A stretch of 64,000 nucleotides of DNA from Acanthaster planci (GCF_001949145.1 NW_019091382.1:1098500-1162499); one strand, 5' to 3'; counted from the first letter of the stretch, positions 43,781 to 56,881 are shown. A program made the numbers and translations. Notes: generated by a model not told the origin, from the letters alone.

Positions 43781-45207
43781 GAGGCCCATAACAACACATC
43801 AGTAGATTCAAACACTGCTTTGATGTGTAGTTTACAAATCTACAAATTTTCCTCTTTCCAAACATTTCAAAGTCATGAAAAGCCTTGACGTGGCCGATGT
43901 ATCCCAAGCCAAAATATTTAAGTTTGTAAAACTTCCAATTTATTTCTCAGTGTGAATGAGACCTGAGCGCGACCAAGATAGGGCACAATTTTCCTAGCAA
44001 CTGAGGCTCGTGTTTGTTCAAATGTTTTGTAACAAGAAGAAAATGCGTAGTAACATTTGTATTATGTTGGTATGTATGTCAAGTTGCTGAGCAGTTTATA
44101 GTTAATAATTCTGAGGTGATGTACATATGAAATTTCTGATTCAAAATTATTTAAAAGTTTCGATTTAACAAACCGCAGATAAATCTACCCTCGCACGTAT
44201 TAAATATTCATCAGCAGGGCGATCTCTGGCAGCACCAAAGAAAAGTAGAATTCAACTAATACAGAAATTAAAAGACAAAAATACGAGAATCCGAATGAAG
44301 GTCCAAAATCTGTCTGTGGGTCGTATATGCATGTTATTATTTTCTTCAGAGTTTACATGTAGTCACTTTATTATGGCCTTGTAAAGCGTCTATCACTGGT
44401 GCGTGCACGTAACTCCTTGTGTGTTGGGTCGCGCAGGCTGAATTAGGTCCCGGGCAAGTTTTAGCCCGTAAGTAACGGGTTTGGAAATGTTCAGCATTGC
44501 CTTGGCTTAGGTTAGCAGAGATTCATAACTGACGATGACAGTTATTTCGGGATGAAGCATCTTATCAGACTTATCTCATAGAGTGTTTCTGCATGTCTAC
44601 AGGGCGCATCAATACATGAGCTGCTGTTTTGCTACGTATACTGCGTACGATGACATGTCCTTCCCTTTCGAACACAGGACAGCTGCCGGTTGGGCTTCAT
44701 GCGTATACGAAGTTTCACTTTCCTTCTTTGGAATCCTGTCCAGCCAAGTGCCGCACAGCTCAGAGGGTTCCTGCTATGTGTTGCAGTGATGGTGAGTGTT
44801 GCTTCGCTTTTTCATGCCCTTATCCATGTTGTTTTTGTTCAGTTTCGCACGATGTTGTTCCTGCCCATTGAGGGCGTTGATGGATTTTATCCAGCGCGTC
44901 CAATTCCATGCGCTTCAGTACAGGTGACCTTTGCCATGTACGCCCAGCGCTTTGAATGTTTTGGTATTAACGTTACCGCGTAAAATAGTTCCAACCATAG
45001 TAGCCTCTACTCCAGTTTCAATATGTATTTGTTATAACTTATCACTGTATCCTATGTAATTCAACTGGATTTTTGGCCGCCATTGTTCATTATGTTTCCA
45101 CCCGTATCTCCACTTATGAGCAACCCAGGAGAGTGAAATAAAGGGTTGCATCCATGTTTGTGATACGTTAAAGTAGTGCCTTACATACATCTAATATACT
45201 TCCAATC

Positions 45208-45230
45208 GCCATTTTGAAATTCAAAATGGC
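45208..45230. repeat. 23-bp palindrome containing a YY1-like site
   Basis: GCCATTTTGAA and TTCAAAATGGC flank a single A. The right arm continues as CAAAATGGCGGCC, matching the YY1 consensus (AAnATGGCGGC). Function is unknown. Confidence 0.4.
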
Positions 45231-45414
45231 GGCCTAAGACGTTTTCCTGTGACATTTCACTTTTTTGAAGTCAGCACCCTTAAATTTACAAAGTTAGTAA
45301 ATAAAATCCATTTTGGCACAAAAATCCAGCTGGATCAAAATTAGGCATAATACACTGTCCTAAGTGGGGACTCTTGTAAATGCTGCAATTATATCACGCA
45401 TTACCCAACAGTAT

Positions 45415-45481
45415 CAGTGGCGTAGCTAGGATTTTACTAGTGGGGGACGTGCCCCCAGGCCCCCCCGTGGCTACGCCACTG
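45415..45481. repeat. 67-bp hAT-type foldback (CAGTGGCGTAGC ends)
   Basis: CAGTGGCGTAGC at the left and GCTACGCCACTG at the right are exact inverted ends. The eight flanking bases on each side (AACAGTAT and GATAGTAT) match at six positions, as for an aged 8-bp target duplication. The CAGTGGCGTA end is typical of hAT MITEs. A related end (TACGCCACTGC) occurs near 57798. Confidence 0.7.
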
Positions 45482-46609
45482 GATAGTATCAGAGATTGCC
45501 TAGTGAAGGACTTTCATTATTAGCCAGTTGACCATCACTGATCAAAGTAGAATGCCTTGCAAGCAGCTACTGCATGAAATATTGTTAAAGTATGACCATT
45601 TATTTATTCAGAGGGCCATCCAAAAGTTAATAAAAAATAAAACAATAGTACCGCGCGTTAGTTTTACCGGTGTCTGATTTAAAATATTGCAGTTATTTCA
45701 ATTCCTTCATGGCATACAATGGTAGTCTTTTCAGGAATTATCTTAAGAAATGGAATAACTGAAGTATGAAATTAGTAACCAACATTGCAAGTGTCTGCTT
45801 GACCGACAATAGATCTGTATAACATGCAACTCAAGAACCACAAAAAGACATGGCGTGAATTCCGGTAACTCTGATGTGATCCTATACGCTCTTGGTACAA
45901 CTATATACTATGCCCTGAAGGCACTAACTATGTGACCCCATGCATGAACCTGATATGCCATATTTTCAAACTTTTTTAGTTAGATGCATGAATGTATAGA
46001 ATAATATCATACCTTTATTTGCTAAAAATCTCAACAGCCAGGGTGGCCCATTTTTTGAAATATAGAGGAAGGTATTATTCTGACCAAACAGAAAAATTCC
46101 AAGGAGCAAAAATTGTAACTAGATTTTTCTCAGTTTCATGTCTGTGTGGTATATCAAGTCCATGCATGGGGCCACAGAATTATAAGTTGTACGTCAAAAA
46201 GTAACCAAGTTCCATAGTCATCGCTCCAAAATAAGCACAGATTAGTTTGATTCTGTTAAATTGCCTTGTGGTAACTCACATTACGTGGCCTCTGTTAACC
46301 CTAAAAAGCCGGGGAATCGGACCAGCTCTCCCCCTCTCCCAGGAACCTGATTTCCCCATGCCTGATTTTTGTTGAAGCACTCCTTATCCGTACAAAAATG
46401 TACAAATTATGTTTAAACTCAATCCAACATGTGAATTTGTTGTTACCGTCATTTGACGTTCAAGATCACACACTTGTCAGCATTGAGTACGTTAGTGTCC
46501 TTTTTTTGGTTTATATTTCCTAGAAAACATTTTGTTTAATTAAATGCCTGTACTTTTGAATGTATCACGCATCGTGGATTTGTCCTAAGTAAAGCCTTCT
46601 AAAAACTAT

Positions 46610-46615
46610 TTTATT
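46610..46615 (-). terminator. Candidate polyadenylation signal of the amino acid transporter
   Basis: TTTATT on the plus strand reads AATAAA in the gene sense, about 300 bases after the stop codon at 46914-46916. Confidence 0.4.
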
Positions 46616-46913
46616 TACTCTTTCATGTTTTTCAGGCAATGTGTATAAAGACTTGTGCTTAGTAGTTATTTGGGATATAAAGAACACACTACATATGAGT
46701 GCAACCATTTTCCTTGTGAAGACCCTTTTCAGTAACATGCGTGACACTTAATAAGTTTGATATCGGTTTTCTTAATTGAAAGGCAGTGGATTATTTTACA
46801 GGTCGATGTTTGAGAGCTTTAAGAATAAAAGACGTTGCATGAAAGGCGCCATCTTCTGAGTACTGCAATTGACCACCTACGGAACTGTTGACATATTCGA
46901 TGCGGATCTGACG

Positions 46914-49900
46914 TCATTTCCGTTTTCCTTCCACGCTGTTGTCCATGCCGTACGCGCAGTACACGACGACACCTAAACAGGAGGGAAAAGTTTGTCAAAT
47001 TTTCAAGTTGTGTCGAAAAGAAAGAGTGGAATCATTGGTGATATCTCCCCAACAAAATTGGAACTCCGCGTCTGGCAGTGGATCAGCAAAAGGTTGTTCC
47101 ATTTTTGGATGGGTGACTAAACGCTGTTCGCCTGAAGTTAAATTCCCCACACTTTATAAACACCTGGGTCAGACTGACCCGGAATCTGGGTCCCATGGGG
47201 CCTGACCCTTTTCCAAGTCAAATTATGACTTGTTTGGGGTCATATTTGACCCAGAAAGGGTCAAATATGATCCTTTGATATGTCTGACCCAGGTGTTTTA
47301 TAGTGCAGTGCTCAGTGTTATTTGTTTAATCGAATTTGACGTCTGCCCTTCAGACTACCAAAAGAGGGCAATCTTTCCTACAGATAATATCCTTTCTACA
47401 GATAAAATCCTTGTTTAGGGTATGGTGCCTCAGGGTTTACTGTCTTTCTCGACAGCTTTCCAATTCGTTATTCTGACCCCCAAGTCAGTGTCTTGAATGT
47501 CTTGTTACTGGCTACTATGGCTAAACTGTTGGAGTGTTAGTACAATTACGTCACACGTGCCACCTGTGTCCTTAAAGCCTTGGTTGGCTGGGTGTCGAGT
47601 CAGATAACTGGGTAAAATTTCTTTACCTGCTAACATCCACACAATGAGTTCTACCCAGGCCATAAACTGGATTTGCACGGCGAGTATGACGTTACACAAC
47701 AAGCTCACCAACGGTAGGTAGGGCATCAAGGGTACCTGTGAATGATACACACATACGACATGAATGCGTAAAACCACACCATCTTAGTAACCCTTAAAAA
47801 CATTTTGGGGGAGCCATCTCACTGTCGGGGAGGATGCAGTCTTCCCCTCTCCTCTCCCCAAACTCTAGGGTATCGATTGTCCCTTTGCTAGTCCTTTTGA
47901 AAGTTTGAAATCAATTAACGGGTTTGAAGATATGCGGTTCACGTCAGCGAGCCGCGTGCCTCAAATACAGTGTTAATAATAATGTCAGCCATCTTTTTCG
48001 AAAAATGGTATCTTCACCCCCTCCAAAAAATGGTTTTGATATGATAGCGAGACATTATTGGAAGATGTCCAAAATGCTCAAGACGGGAAAATGCATTGTG
48101 ACGAGGAATTTCGAGGGAGTGGATTCCACTTGGCTTTTTTAGGCTAAAGAAATATTGTCTGAAGGAGAAAGAGTTGTGGCAGTCTGCCAGACAAGGGAGG
48201 TCCGGGAAAAGACTGTCACCAACAAAGAAAATTACCTTGAAAGGGATTCCTTCGCCATACTTGGGCAGCACTAACAGGGGGAAGCAGGAAAAGATCGTGA
48301 CCACACCGCAGAACGCCACCGCGGCCACCGTGAAGGTATCTAATCTCAACAGATCGTCCATCTGGTAGGTTACCAGCGAGACGGTGATAGCCTCGAAAGC
48401 CAGGTGCACGGCAATGGACGTAAGGACCGACGTGGTTGGGTTTTCGCTGATCCACTGCCTTGGCGCCGAGAAAAACTTTGCAGAACTGCCCCGACCGGGG
48501 GGATCAGTGGACAGCATGGGTGCTTTGTCTGAGTGTGTGTCTGATGTTGATGGGTAGTTTTCCGGATCTTGTTGGTCTTGATCGTTGTTTCTGGGCATTG
48601 ATACCATGTCCGTCAATTCCTCTCCGGCGTGGCTCTCGTTTGCGTCTGCGCCGACAAGCGGTGTGTACTGGCTTCGCATTGGCGAAGGCTGGTAACGGAG
48701 GCTTATGACGGCCACAGCGACAATGATGTAATCGGCTAGCGCTGCCAAGGATATGAACTCGATAATATACAGGAAGTCGACGAAGACGCTGATAAGAATG
48801 GAGAGGACCCCGCCAAAGACGGTAGCAATGATGGGCGTCTGGGTGACCTCGTTGGTCCGTCCCAAGAGCGCAGGCAGGAGACCGTCCCTCGCCATGGCGA
48901 AGATGTTCCGCGAGAGACAGAATATGGTGTTCAGGACTCCACCTGTCATGCTGCACAGCCCTCCCAAGCCTACCACATACCCCATCCAGTACAAACCGAT
49001 GTTGTCAAAGGCCGTGACGAAAGGGGACAGGGGATTGATGTCGTGATAATCGGTCAGGACGCTAATGGCTACCACGCCGGCGAGGTAGTTGATGATGGAG
49101 ACGACGTAGGCGGAGATGATACCGATTGGGAGACCCCGGCTGGGATTCTTAGCCTCCTCTGCACTGAAAAGGATGGATTCGAAGCCACCGTAGCCGGACC
49201 CCAGGCAGACTGCCGCGCCGGCCACCACACCGCCGAAGCCCTTGGGGAAGAAACCGTGCACGGTCAGATAGGAGAACTCGGCGTGGACCATGGAGACCAC
49301 GAACACCATGGCGACAGTCACCACGTTGACGACCACGAAGAAACCGTTGGTCTTCGACGACAAGTCGGTGCCCACGGCAATGGGTATCGTTCCCAGCAAG
49401 GTGACAGCCCCACCGATGAGGTCTGGATAGTCGACCAACACCGCCGATTCCCACTTCTCCCCGTGCATGAGTTGCTCAATGGTGAAATTTCGGATTCGGT
49501 TGCCCAAAAGATTGTCGAAGTAAGCGCTCCATCCTCGGGCCGCGTAGGCAACAACGAAGGTACGCATAATAATGACATTCCAGCCCACCAAAAAAGCCGC
49601 CAGCTCTCCCAGCCCGACGTAGGTGAACAAATACGACGCTCCCGTCCGAGGAACTCTGGTCGCACACTCGGTATACAACAAAGCTGTCAGCAAAGACACC
49701 ACGCCGGCGATGGCGAAGGACAGAGTAGCAGCCGGCCCGGCTAACACGCCTACTTCCCCTGTCAGGATGTAGACACCAGATCCCAACATGCCCCCGATGC
49801 CCATCAGGGCCAGATCGGTAGACGTCAGACAACGCTTCAGGGTGGTCGTGTTTGAGTCTGTGTCGGTAACTTTTTTACGGGTGACCGACCGGCGAAACCG

Positions 49901-49924
49901 CTGGTAGAAGCCACCCTCAGCCAT
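46914..49924 (-). CDS. Cationic amino acid transporter, SLC7 CAT type, 3 exons
   Basis: Exons in gene order: 48236-49924, 47627-47735, 46914-46972, joined to 618 residues ending in TGA. The protein fits the CAT branch (SLC7A1-4) of the APC superfamily, plasma-membrane carriers of lysine, arginine and ornithine. TM1 carries MGIGGMLGSGVYILTGEVG (about residues 41-59). The TM3 region GASYLFTYVGLGELAAFLVG keeps the Glu known to matter in CATs. A polar loop of about 110 residues (from about RYQPSPM to the SAPRQW segment) separates two membrane halves, as in the family. The final exons encode VPLMPYLPLVSLLCNVILAV and VVVYCAYGMDNS, matching the conserved CAT C-terminal domain. Ninety per cent of the protein is in one exon. 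Which subfamily member it is cannot be settled by eye; CAT4-like is possible. The 5' UTR is not defined. Confidence 0.88.
47148..47304. repeat. Inverted-repeat element in the last intron of the transporter
   Basis: TTATAAACACCTGGGTCAGA at the left faces TCTGACCCAGGTGTTTTATA at the right. The interior contains further inverted GTCAAATATGACCC-type units. It is non-coding and consistent with a MITE. Confidence 0.65.
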
Positions 49925-52900
49925 GCCTTGATGAACGATTTCTCGACGTGCGGTACGATTTTCTAGCTCGCTTGTTTTTCCTTCTGGTCAACAGCTTTGG
50001 ACACTGAAGCAGGCCTCCCTCTTCCCGCTCTCCGGGCCAAGTTCCGAAGCTGAACACGATCACTCCGGATCAAACTGAACGGATACCCCAGAAAGACTGA
50101 CTTAGCTCTCAAACGTGGGCATGGGATCCTGGCTCATCTGTCGTCCGACACAAGCTGTGTACGCAGTGAGCACTGAGTGCATTAGCACTCACGCGAAACC
50201 GCTTGAGCAATTGCTTGATTGCGGTGGTGCTCTGACACCGCTTCACTTCAGTAGAAATTTTATTACTCAATTAGTTAAAACCTACATGTTGCTAGTGAAA
50301 AACTGCGGGCCTTTTAAGTGCTCTATCATCTGTGTGCGGTTTGATTAGTCCATTTGGGGAGGAATGACTAGTGTAAACTAATACCACATAAGTATTGCTA
50401 GGCAATTTTCATTTCCGTACGACATGGATGTCCGAATGGGCAGCACGTCACAGGACAAACGTTGTTCATAAATACGGGAAGATTTTGCATCTTTACATCT
50501 GATGGCTGTTTACAAACAGGCTCCATTGTCTTGGAATAAGGTCGAGACCCCTAAAATTTATGTATCTATTGTAAATTCTGCATGGAATAAAGATGGTCTC
50601 CGACTGAATGTAGATGCAGTAGCATCGCCCTGCCGCCGATTAAGAGCCACTTATAAAGTGGTTTTTCTGGTGATAACACAACTATAATCAACAATACTTG
50701 TATTGCCTGATGTGTAAAAATGGTTTCAGAATCGTCTACGTCACAATTGAAGGGGCTATTGATTTCCATCGTCCATTGACAGAATAACGAGGAGCTGCCG
50801 CGTGTTCTTTGCCAAGAGCAAAGCTTTGTTGTGTCTGCTTACAAAGTGTTTTTTTTTTCTGGTGAGTTTTGCTTTCAGTCGATTCTTTCACCGAGACTGG
50901 CGAAGTTCAAAATTTCCCTGCCAACCCATGTTTTCAACACAAAAGGGCAGACTGCAGTGCTAGCTTTATTGACAGCATCGGCTGCGGAAAATCTTTCAGC
51001 GGAGACGTACCGGCACTTGAATTGACATGGTATGCTAATAAAGTATTTTGAATCATATGCCATGGTACCAGCAACCTTACATTTCCTTTTAGCATCAAAA
51101 AGATTAAAGCACCACAGCGTAATGTGGCACTAAGTGGTCTTTTTTATTAGCGTCACTCAATCCCACCGATAAAGAGAGAAAAGGCCTTTAGAAGATAAAT
51201 TCGTGTTGTGTGTGAGCAGTACCGCACTTTCTCCATCGAGAATTGCTTACTTAGCGTCAAGTAAACAATCACAAGATACTCTTTAGGAAATGGAACAACG
51301 CACATACCACTCTATTGTCGGTCAACGATATGATAATCTACAGGAGGAAGCTCATTTGTCACGCGGTCTGATTGCCTGAGTTAGTTGTTGGCTTGTTTTA
51401 TTCAAGTAGTTTTGTAATTTTGTAATGAAAAGACAGAATTTTTCCAACCGTTAGAATTAAAAACCGATCTTTTCGTTTTGTCACTTGGTCCCGTATATTT
51501 CTAGTTGTTTTTGCACATTGCGTAATGCGCAAGGCCGAGACGTAATTAATTCCTGGGGGTGCTTTGAACGGATAGCGCAAACGCAGAAAGAACAGAAGTG
51601 CCCTAAGAAAAAACTCTCAATTCAAAGGCTAGAATTCATATCTAAGTCGGGAGTTTATCATGTGCGTACAAGTGTTTATCACCGAGAATGGCGTATCAAC
51701 ATCTGAAGTTGGGAGGGGAGGGCAAATGGACGATTTTCAATATCTGACTGTCCAATGGGAGACTTTGAGACGCATGGTGGTGGCAGACAAACCGGTCCTT
51801 TTCTCCGGTTATATGCGCGTGCTCAGAACTAACACGCATGCCTAGAACTGCCTACTTCAGCCACAAGGACCGTTGTGTCTGCCGCCACCAGGCTGCTTTA
51901 AAGTCTCCCATTTTTTCATCCGCAAAAGAAACTTCAACTCCATCCTCCTCAAAGAAATGTACTCGTATAACGTTTCTAAGCTGTCGACGCTTTCAATTCC
52001 TCCTCCCCAAATTGAAATTGATTATTGGTTCTTTAAAATTTCAGTCCAAAAATTGAAACACTTGGAAATAAATAATTAAACTGTCCATCACAACCCCCCC
52101 CCAAAAAAAAGAAGATGAAAATGTTGGGGTTTTTTTTGGTATGGAAATTTCAGTCAAACGTGGCAGCAAGTCAGGGGGTACACTTTCTCCTCACAGCGAA
52201 CAAGCCACTGATCCTCAATGCAGTTTCCTGCATTCTCTCAGACAACTGCTGTCAATCGGCCCTGTAGGAAATATTTTCAATATTCTACGTGATCTAGGAA
52301 TTTATACCCATGCATGTGCTTGTCAAATGATCCATGTTCATTTGCCCAACTGCTTGATGGTTATTCTCAAAATCTAGCTCCACTGAGCAAGAGATCGAGA
52401 TCGCGTGTACAGCAAGGAATCAGATTGTTGAAGGCGCCCTCTATTTTCTTCAGAAGTTGCGATCGTTTTGTATAGTGCGCCCTCTTTTTTGTGAACAATC
52501 GAGTACATGAACTCTCTTATCTTACACTTAGCGGAAAAGGCCAACATTTTACACGCGGTGAACCATGGACCAAGTCATGCACAGCTTTGTGTCGCTTTCT
52601 CCTTGCTCGGTCTAAATTTTACACCCCGAAACACTGAAACGTTTGTTGTGACTTGAGCAGAAGACCCCGGCAATAGCCTGAATGTCTCATATGCTTGTCA
52701 AACGGTGAGTTCCAGGTCACTGTCAGAAAACTTGTGAGTTCAGATGTCGCTGATCAGTATTGGATTGAGAGAGTTGGGGTTGTGCTGACAAAAACGAACT
52801 GTCAGCAGATTACTGAGACCAATCGCCGTCTTTGCCTTTCCCGGGAGAAAAACTCAAAACGCTCGACAAATTGCGGTTCATTGCTCAAAGCCTTCGCCTG

Positions 52901-55239
52901 TCACTGACTTCAAACTCCATTTTGAAACTGTGAGAGGAATTGAAACAAAGAAAAGCAAGCAATCTGGATCTCGCACTGCAAGAAAGTCGTTGGGCAAACT
53001 AACTATCCGGTGGCATTTCTTGGTCAGTAGCAGTTTTCCGATCAGATATAGCGACTTCCCAAGTTTAGTTGAAGCTGTGAGTGCGGCCTTCGGGTTTATT
53101 TTGTTGGAGGTAAACTGGAGCACCGGCCTCTGGCATGATTTTCCGTTTGTGAAATTCTGAAAAGAAATCGAATCGACTGGTAATGCATATACAAAAACCT
53201 GTCTGGCGCTTACTGCGCACAAGTAACCGCCGGCCCCATTCCGAACCACTGGTTCGCAAGACAGCGAACGCAAAATATTTTGTACGCTCAGGGACCATGA
53301 CTTTTGTGCACCTTCGAAAAAAAAAGGTATGTCAAATTATTGTGAGTTTACAAATGTAATGGTGGTTTTGCTCTTCACAGTATTTCCGCCGGCAAAACCA
53401 CAATGTAGTAACACAGACTCCACAAAATGAGCACGAGTGACACCCATGCACCCGGACGTATTGTTTAAGTTTTCAGGGGCCAAAGTCAAGGTGGCCCAGA
53501 ACCTCCAATCGGGATTTCATCCGTAGTTCCCAATCTCACTAATGTGCAAAGTTGTGTGACCAAAAGTGCAGCGCACACAAGCGCGCGTAGAAAAGACCGA
53601 TCGGCCTTGACCACCAACCCGCAGTATAAAGCTGTGTTCAGCAGTCAAACACTTTTCGTTAACACTATCGTGCCATTACAGTTTTTAACAATGCTGAAAT
53701 ATGAAACATGTTTGGAATACTTGTACTGATGCATAGCGTTAAGCAATCGAAGAATGACGTTAGAAACTCAGTGGATTGAAAGTAATGTGAGTAACACAGT
53801 TTTAGCGAGTTGGGCAGAGAACCGCAGAATTTTGTTACACCAAGCCTTCTCAATTGAGCGTGACACTCAGTTCATTAAAAAACAGATTACACACAGTGAG
53901 AAACGAACTGTAATTTTGATAAGGTTCACGAACGGAGACTATTCAATCTAAAACCAACGGAGCGAAGAGATAGTCTCCTTTCGAGACACCGTAATTGTAC
54001 ATGGAAGTGGCGCACACAAAAAACTACACACAAAAGTACTGGCACGCGGGCAGCTGCAGTGGTCGCCGTAATCCGCGGTTGTGTAAAAAAAGGCTTCGCG
54101 GCCTGTCAGGAGCAAGAAAGGCAGTCTCGGCGACTGTCCAACGCACCAGTGAGCAATTGAGGTCCGAGCCAGCCCAGGTACAAAAACGCAAGAATGACAT
54201 GACAGCTCGCTATTATCCTCGTAGCGCCGTGTGGAAACAGTTTCAGAATAGGGTCCGTTGTTCGTGGCAAGCATCCGCCGAGCCTCTCTCCTTGGCCACA
54301 TTCTGGCTAGTGCGCTGCGGATGGTTTGTGGTGAATCTGTTGTAGTTGATGGCCAACTTCAGAGCTGTCAAGTTGACGGTGGGTGACCGCCCTCGCACAC
54401 GATGATAGTTTGTTTATCGACGAGGGAAGTTCCCAACACTGATAGTCCTCAAACGTTCCCGGGTTGAACTGTGATTCACCTGTGTTGCGACTGCGGATGA
54501 GGAATACGACACGGTTTTGAAGTCCTCAGTACAGTAATTATAGACTCACGGCCTGCTGTGGAATCGTGATTTCTTTTTTTTTGCCGGATCACAAACCGTA
54601 CTGAGCTCAGCGTTTATTGGTCAGACGTCAGGAATTTCGGGGTGGAATATGATGCGAAGTCGTTCGGGATTGGTCGATGTATGAAAACGAAGATTTGGAA
54701 CGGCTTGCTGCATTTCTGAAGACAAAATAATGTGATGGGAATTCGTCCTAATTGTATAGCTTGGTTGTGATTTTGTTTAAGTACGCTGTGTGTGTGTGCG
54801 GCTCAGTCACACTTTGGTGTAGGCTGTCGTGGTGTACAGGCCCAGTTAGCACACTCACGGGATTAGAGTTGTTGGCTGATTGTTTTTCAACTCATGTATC
54901 ACCAATGCTGAGCAAGCGGACGGCTTTGCCCCTGGTCGGCCCCGGCGATATCAGTTTTCAGCGGAGGAGGCAAACGCGAACTTCAAATCCCTGCCCGGCT
55001 GATTAGAGGTGACACTCAAGGGCCAGACGGCCTGTCGATCGCATCGGAATTTCTCCCCATCTCCGAATCTGAATTCTCGTGAACTGCCCCTGTTCTCGAT
55101 ACTCTGTGCTTTTAGAACCTCGAGCTTCTCGTGTGCACCGGCCCATCTGTTTTTCTACAACAACACGGATGCCCTTGGAATGGGTCACCGGTCGGGATTT
55201 CCAAATCGCGGCGGAGCTGTCCGGCCGAACTCGGGTGTG
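49925..55239. other. Spacer upstream of the transporter
   Basis: The first few hundred bases must hold the transporter promoter and 5' UTR, but no TATA box is evident. Otherwise I see only short unrelated frames and a foldback at 51755-51914. GC content rises after about 53.5 kb towards the candidate exon at 55240. Confidence 0.45.
51755..51914. repeat. 160-bp foldback element, GGTGGCAGACA family
   Basis: AATGGGAGACTTTGAGACGC, then ATGGTGGTGGCAGACAAACC and GGTCCTT on the left, are reverse-complemented on the right by AAGGACC, GTTGTGTCTGCCGCCACCAG and AAAGTCTCCCATT. The arms are about 47 bases with several mismatches. It is the most compact member of a family with other copies at 10657 and 13022-13618. 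Confidence 0.75.
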
Positions 55240-55488
55240 ATGCTGGCGGGGGCGACGGTGCGGCTCTTGGTGATCCTCGTGGCCCACTCCTTGGTCTTGC
55301 TGCCGTGCTGGGCCGTGGGCACCCAGGCCGTCCGGACCCAGCCGGTGCCCGGGGAACCCCAGGCTCCCCCGGGGGTAGAGCCACCGGCCAACCTCCCAGA
55401 CCAAGGCTTGGAATACATAGAAATGAACGGCTACCCGGAGGGGGGAGAAGGCGAAGACGGAGATTCGGCTAGCTACACCTCGATCGTG
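55240..55488 (+). CDS. Candidate first coding exon of a secreted or membrane protein (partial)
   Basis: From the ATG at 55240 the frame encodes a strong signal peptide or signal anchor (LLVILVAHSLVLLPCWAV, about residues 9-26), then a Pro-rich stretch (PVPGEPQAPPGVEPPANLP) and an acidic Gly/Glu/Asp segment, 83 codons in all. It runs straight into a consensus donor (GTG then GTAAGT at 55489). An in-frame ATG at 55180 is an alternative start. The surrounding 200 bases are much more GC- and CpG-rich than the rest of the window, as expected of a promoter-proximal exon. No following exon was recognised before the window ends, so the gene would have a first intron of more than 8 kb. I do not recognise the family. 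Confidence 0.45.
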
Positions 55489-56815
55489 GTAAGTCTATAC
55501 ATCCCCTCTTATTCTCCTGTCAATTTAATCCCTACGCGTAATCCTTGCATATGAAAGGAGGTGTTGACTGAGGGTGATATCCCCAATGTGTTTAGAGCTT
55601 TATTTCTTGCTCGTGAACGGCCGACGGCAAGCCGCCAGGTAGGTATTGACATGCTCGGCGGGCCGCGGACATTCTATAAGCGCTTAAATCTATTTTTCAA
55701 ACATTTCCTCAATGGCGTTGAAGGGTTTGCTCAGCGCGGCTCCAGTGCCGTGAATGGGGAAAGAAAGCTTGCCGGGTGTTTTCGCATCGCCGCGGCCACT
55801 CTGCCGGCCGTTCAGACACCATCGCTAGACTCCCGGCCCTTCCCACCCAGCGCACAATGGCGCTTTCGTTTACTCATCTCATTCGGTTGGTTTCCTCGAA
55901 GTGGGAGGCCCAGCAAATAAAAACCTCAGAAGTATTCGCGCTTAATCCATTTTCTCGCACATCGAAGAACGAGCGCCCTGTTTGTGTTTGTAAACCGCAG
56001 CTTCCAAAGTTCTCTCCCGAACGCACATGTCCTGACCAAATGCAAGTGGTGGTTGCTATGAAGCGAAAACATTGCCACAGAAACTAGGGCTGTCATGTCT
56101 GTCACGTGACACTTTGCTAGGTAACGTCGTTTGTTCGTCAAACTTTCTCTGCCCAGTGAAGTCGTGTTGTCACTGTCCGTAGTTCCGTTAAAACGTTTTG
56201 CAAGTCGATATTCTGTACAGTTTAAATCTGAGGAGGTCCTTCCCACGCGCGCAGTCGTCACTCGGAGACCCTCTGTATTTGCGCGTCCTGTCAAGGTCAG
56301 GGATAGTGCTCCGTTCCTGATGTGGATTCTCCAGCGGTAGCTATTTTTTTAATAGCACTTTCTCGGTAAACCATTCGTGCACTTTGTTGTTAGCTTCGAT
56401 TTGTGCACAGTGTTCTGTTTCACCGTGCAGAGAAATGGGGGCGATTCTAATGAAAGTCTGTGGTCCAATTAATGCCGGTACCCTTTGCCCTATGATTCAG
56501 TGGGATCTGTGGCGTACTTTTTTTCATGGAATGAGCCGGGTTTATACCACTTTGGTTGCTCGACCACAGTTCATCGACCCGTAAATCCCCCAACGCACGC
56601 ATGATTGGCGTCGAGAGCCCCCCCCCCTCTGTCCGTATGTCGTAAAATATCAGTGGGAATGAAATCTCTCGTGATCGCGCGAGAGTCATCACCACGGCAC
56701 ACGTCCAGCTTGATTCCGCCTCACGGGGCCAGGTTCCGGTTTGCTTCGAGACCAGAACCCCTTTTTTTGTGACTGTGTCTTCAGGGATGTAAACTATAAC
56801 GCGCTTGTGCATGGT

Positions 56816-56881
56816 GCCTTGTGGGGGTACCGGAACAATGGAAGGTACCCCACAAGGCCAGTTTTGATCCTTGTGGGGTAC
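56816..56881. repeat. Hairpin cluster of CCTTGTGGGGTAC units
   Basis: GCCTTGTGGGGGTAC (56816) faces GGTACCCCACAAGGC (56844-56858), and CCTTGTGGGGTAC occurs again at 56869, followed by GGTACCCCAC near 56890. Several alternative stems are possible. Its origin is unknown. Confidence 0.5.

Larger units (their letters stand above)
42153..46913. other. Spacer between E5 and the amino acid transporter
   Basis: No gene is recognised over 4.7 kb. It holds a diverged tandem duplication, a 185-bp repeat copy, a short palindrome with a YY1-like site and a hAT-type foldback, each listed separately. A weak open frame at 44690-44983 with hydrophobic segments has no recognisable family. Confidence 0.5.

Noticed and set aside
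44690-44983. Hydrophobic frame of 97 codons
   Set aside because: No family resemblance, no clear splice context, and a competing overlapping frame; kept only as a mention in the spacer entry.
47628-47777. Open frame around transporter exon 2 as a separate small gene
   Set aside because: Its core encodes the conserved CAT C-terminal membrane segment and is joined by good splice sites to exons 1 and 3.
53995-54345. Basic open frame of 116 codons near 54 kb
   Set aside because: Composition is that of random GC-richer sequence, there is an overlapping antisense frame of similar length, and no motif or splice context supports it.
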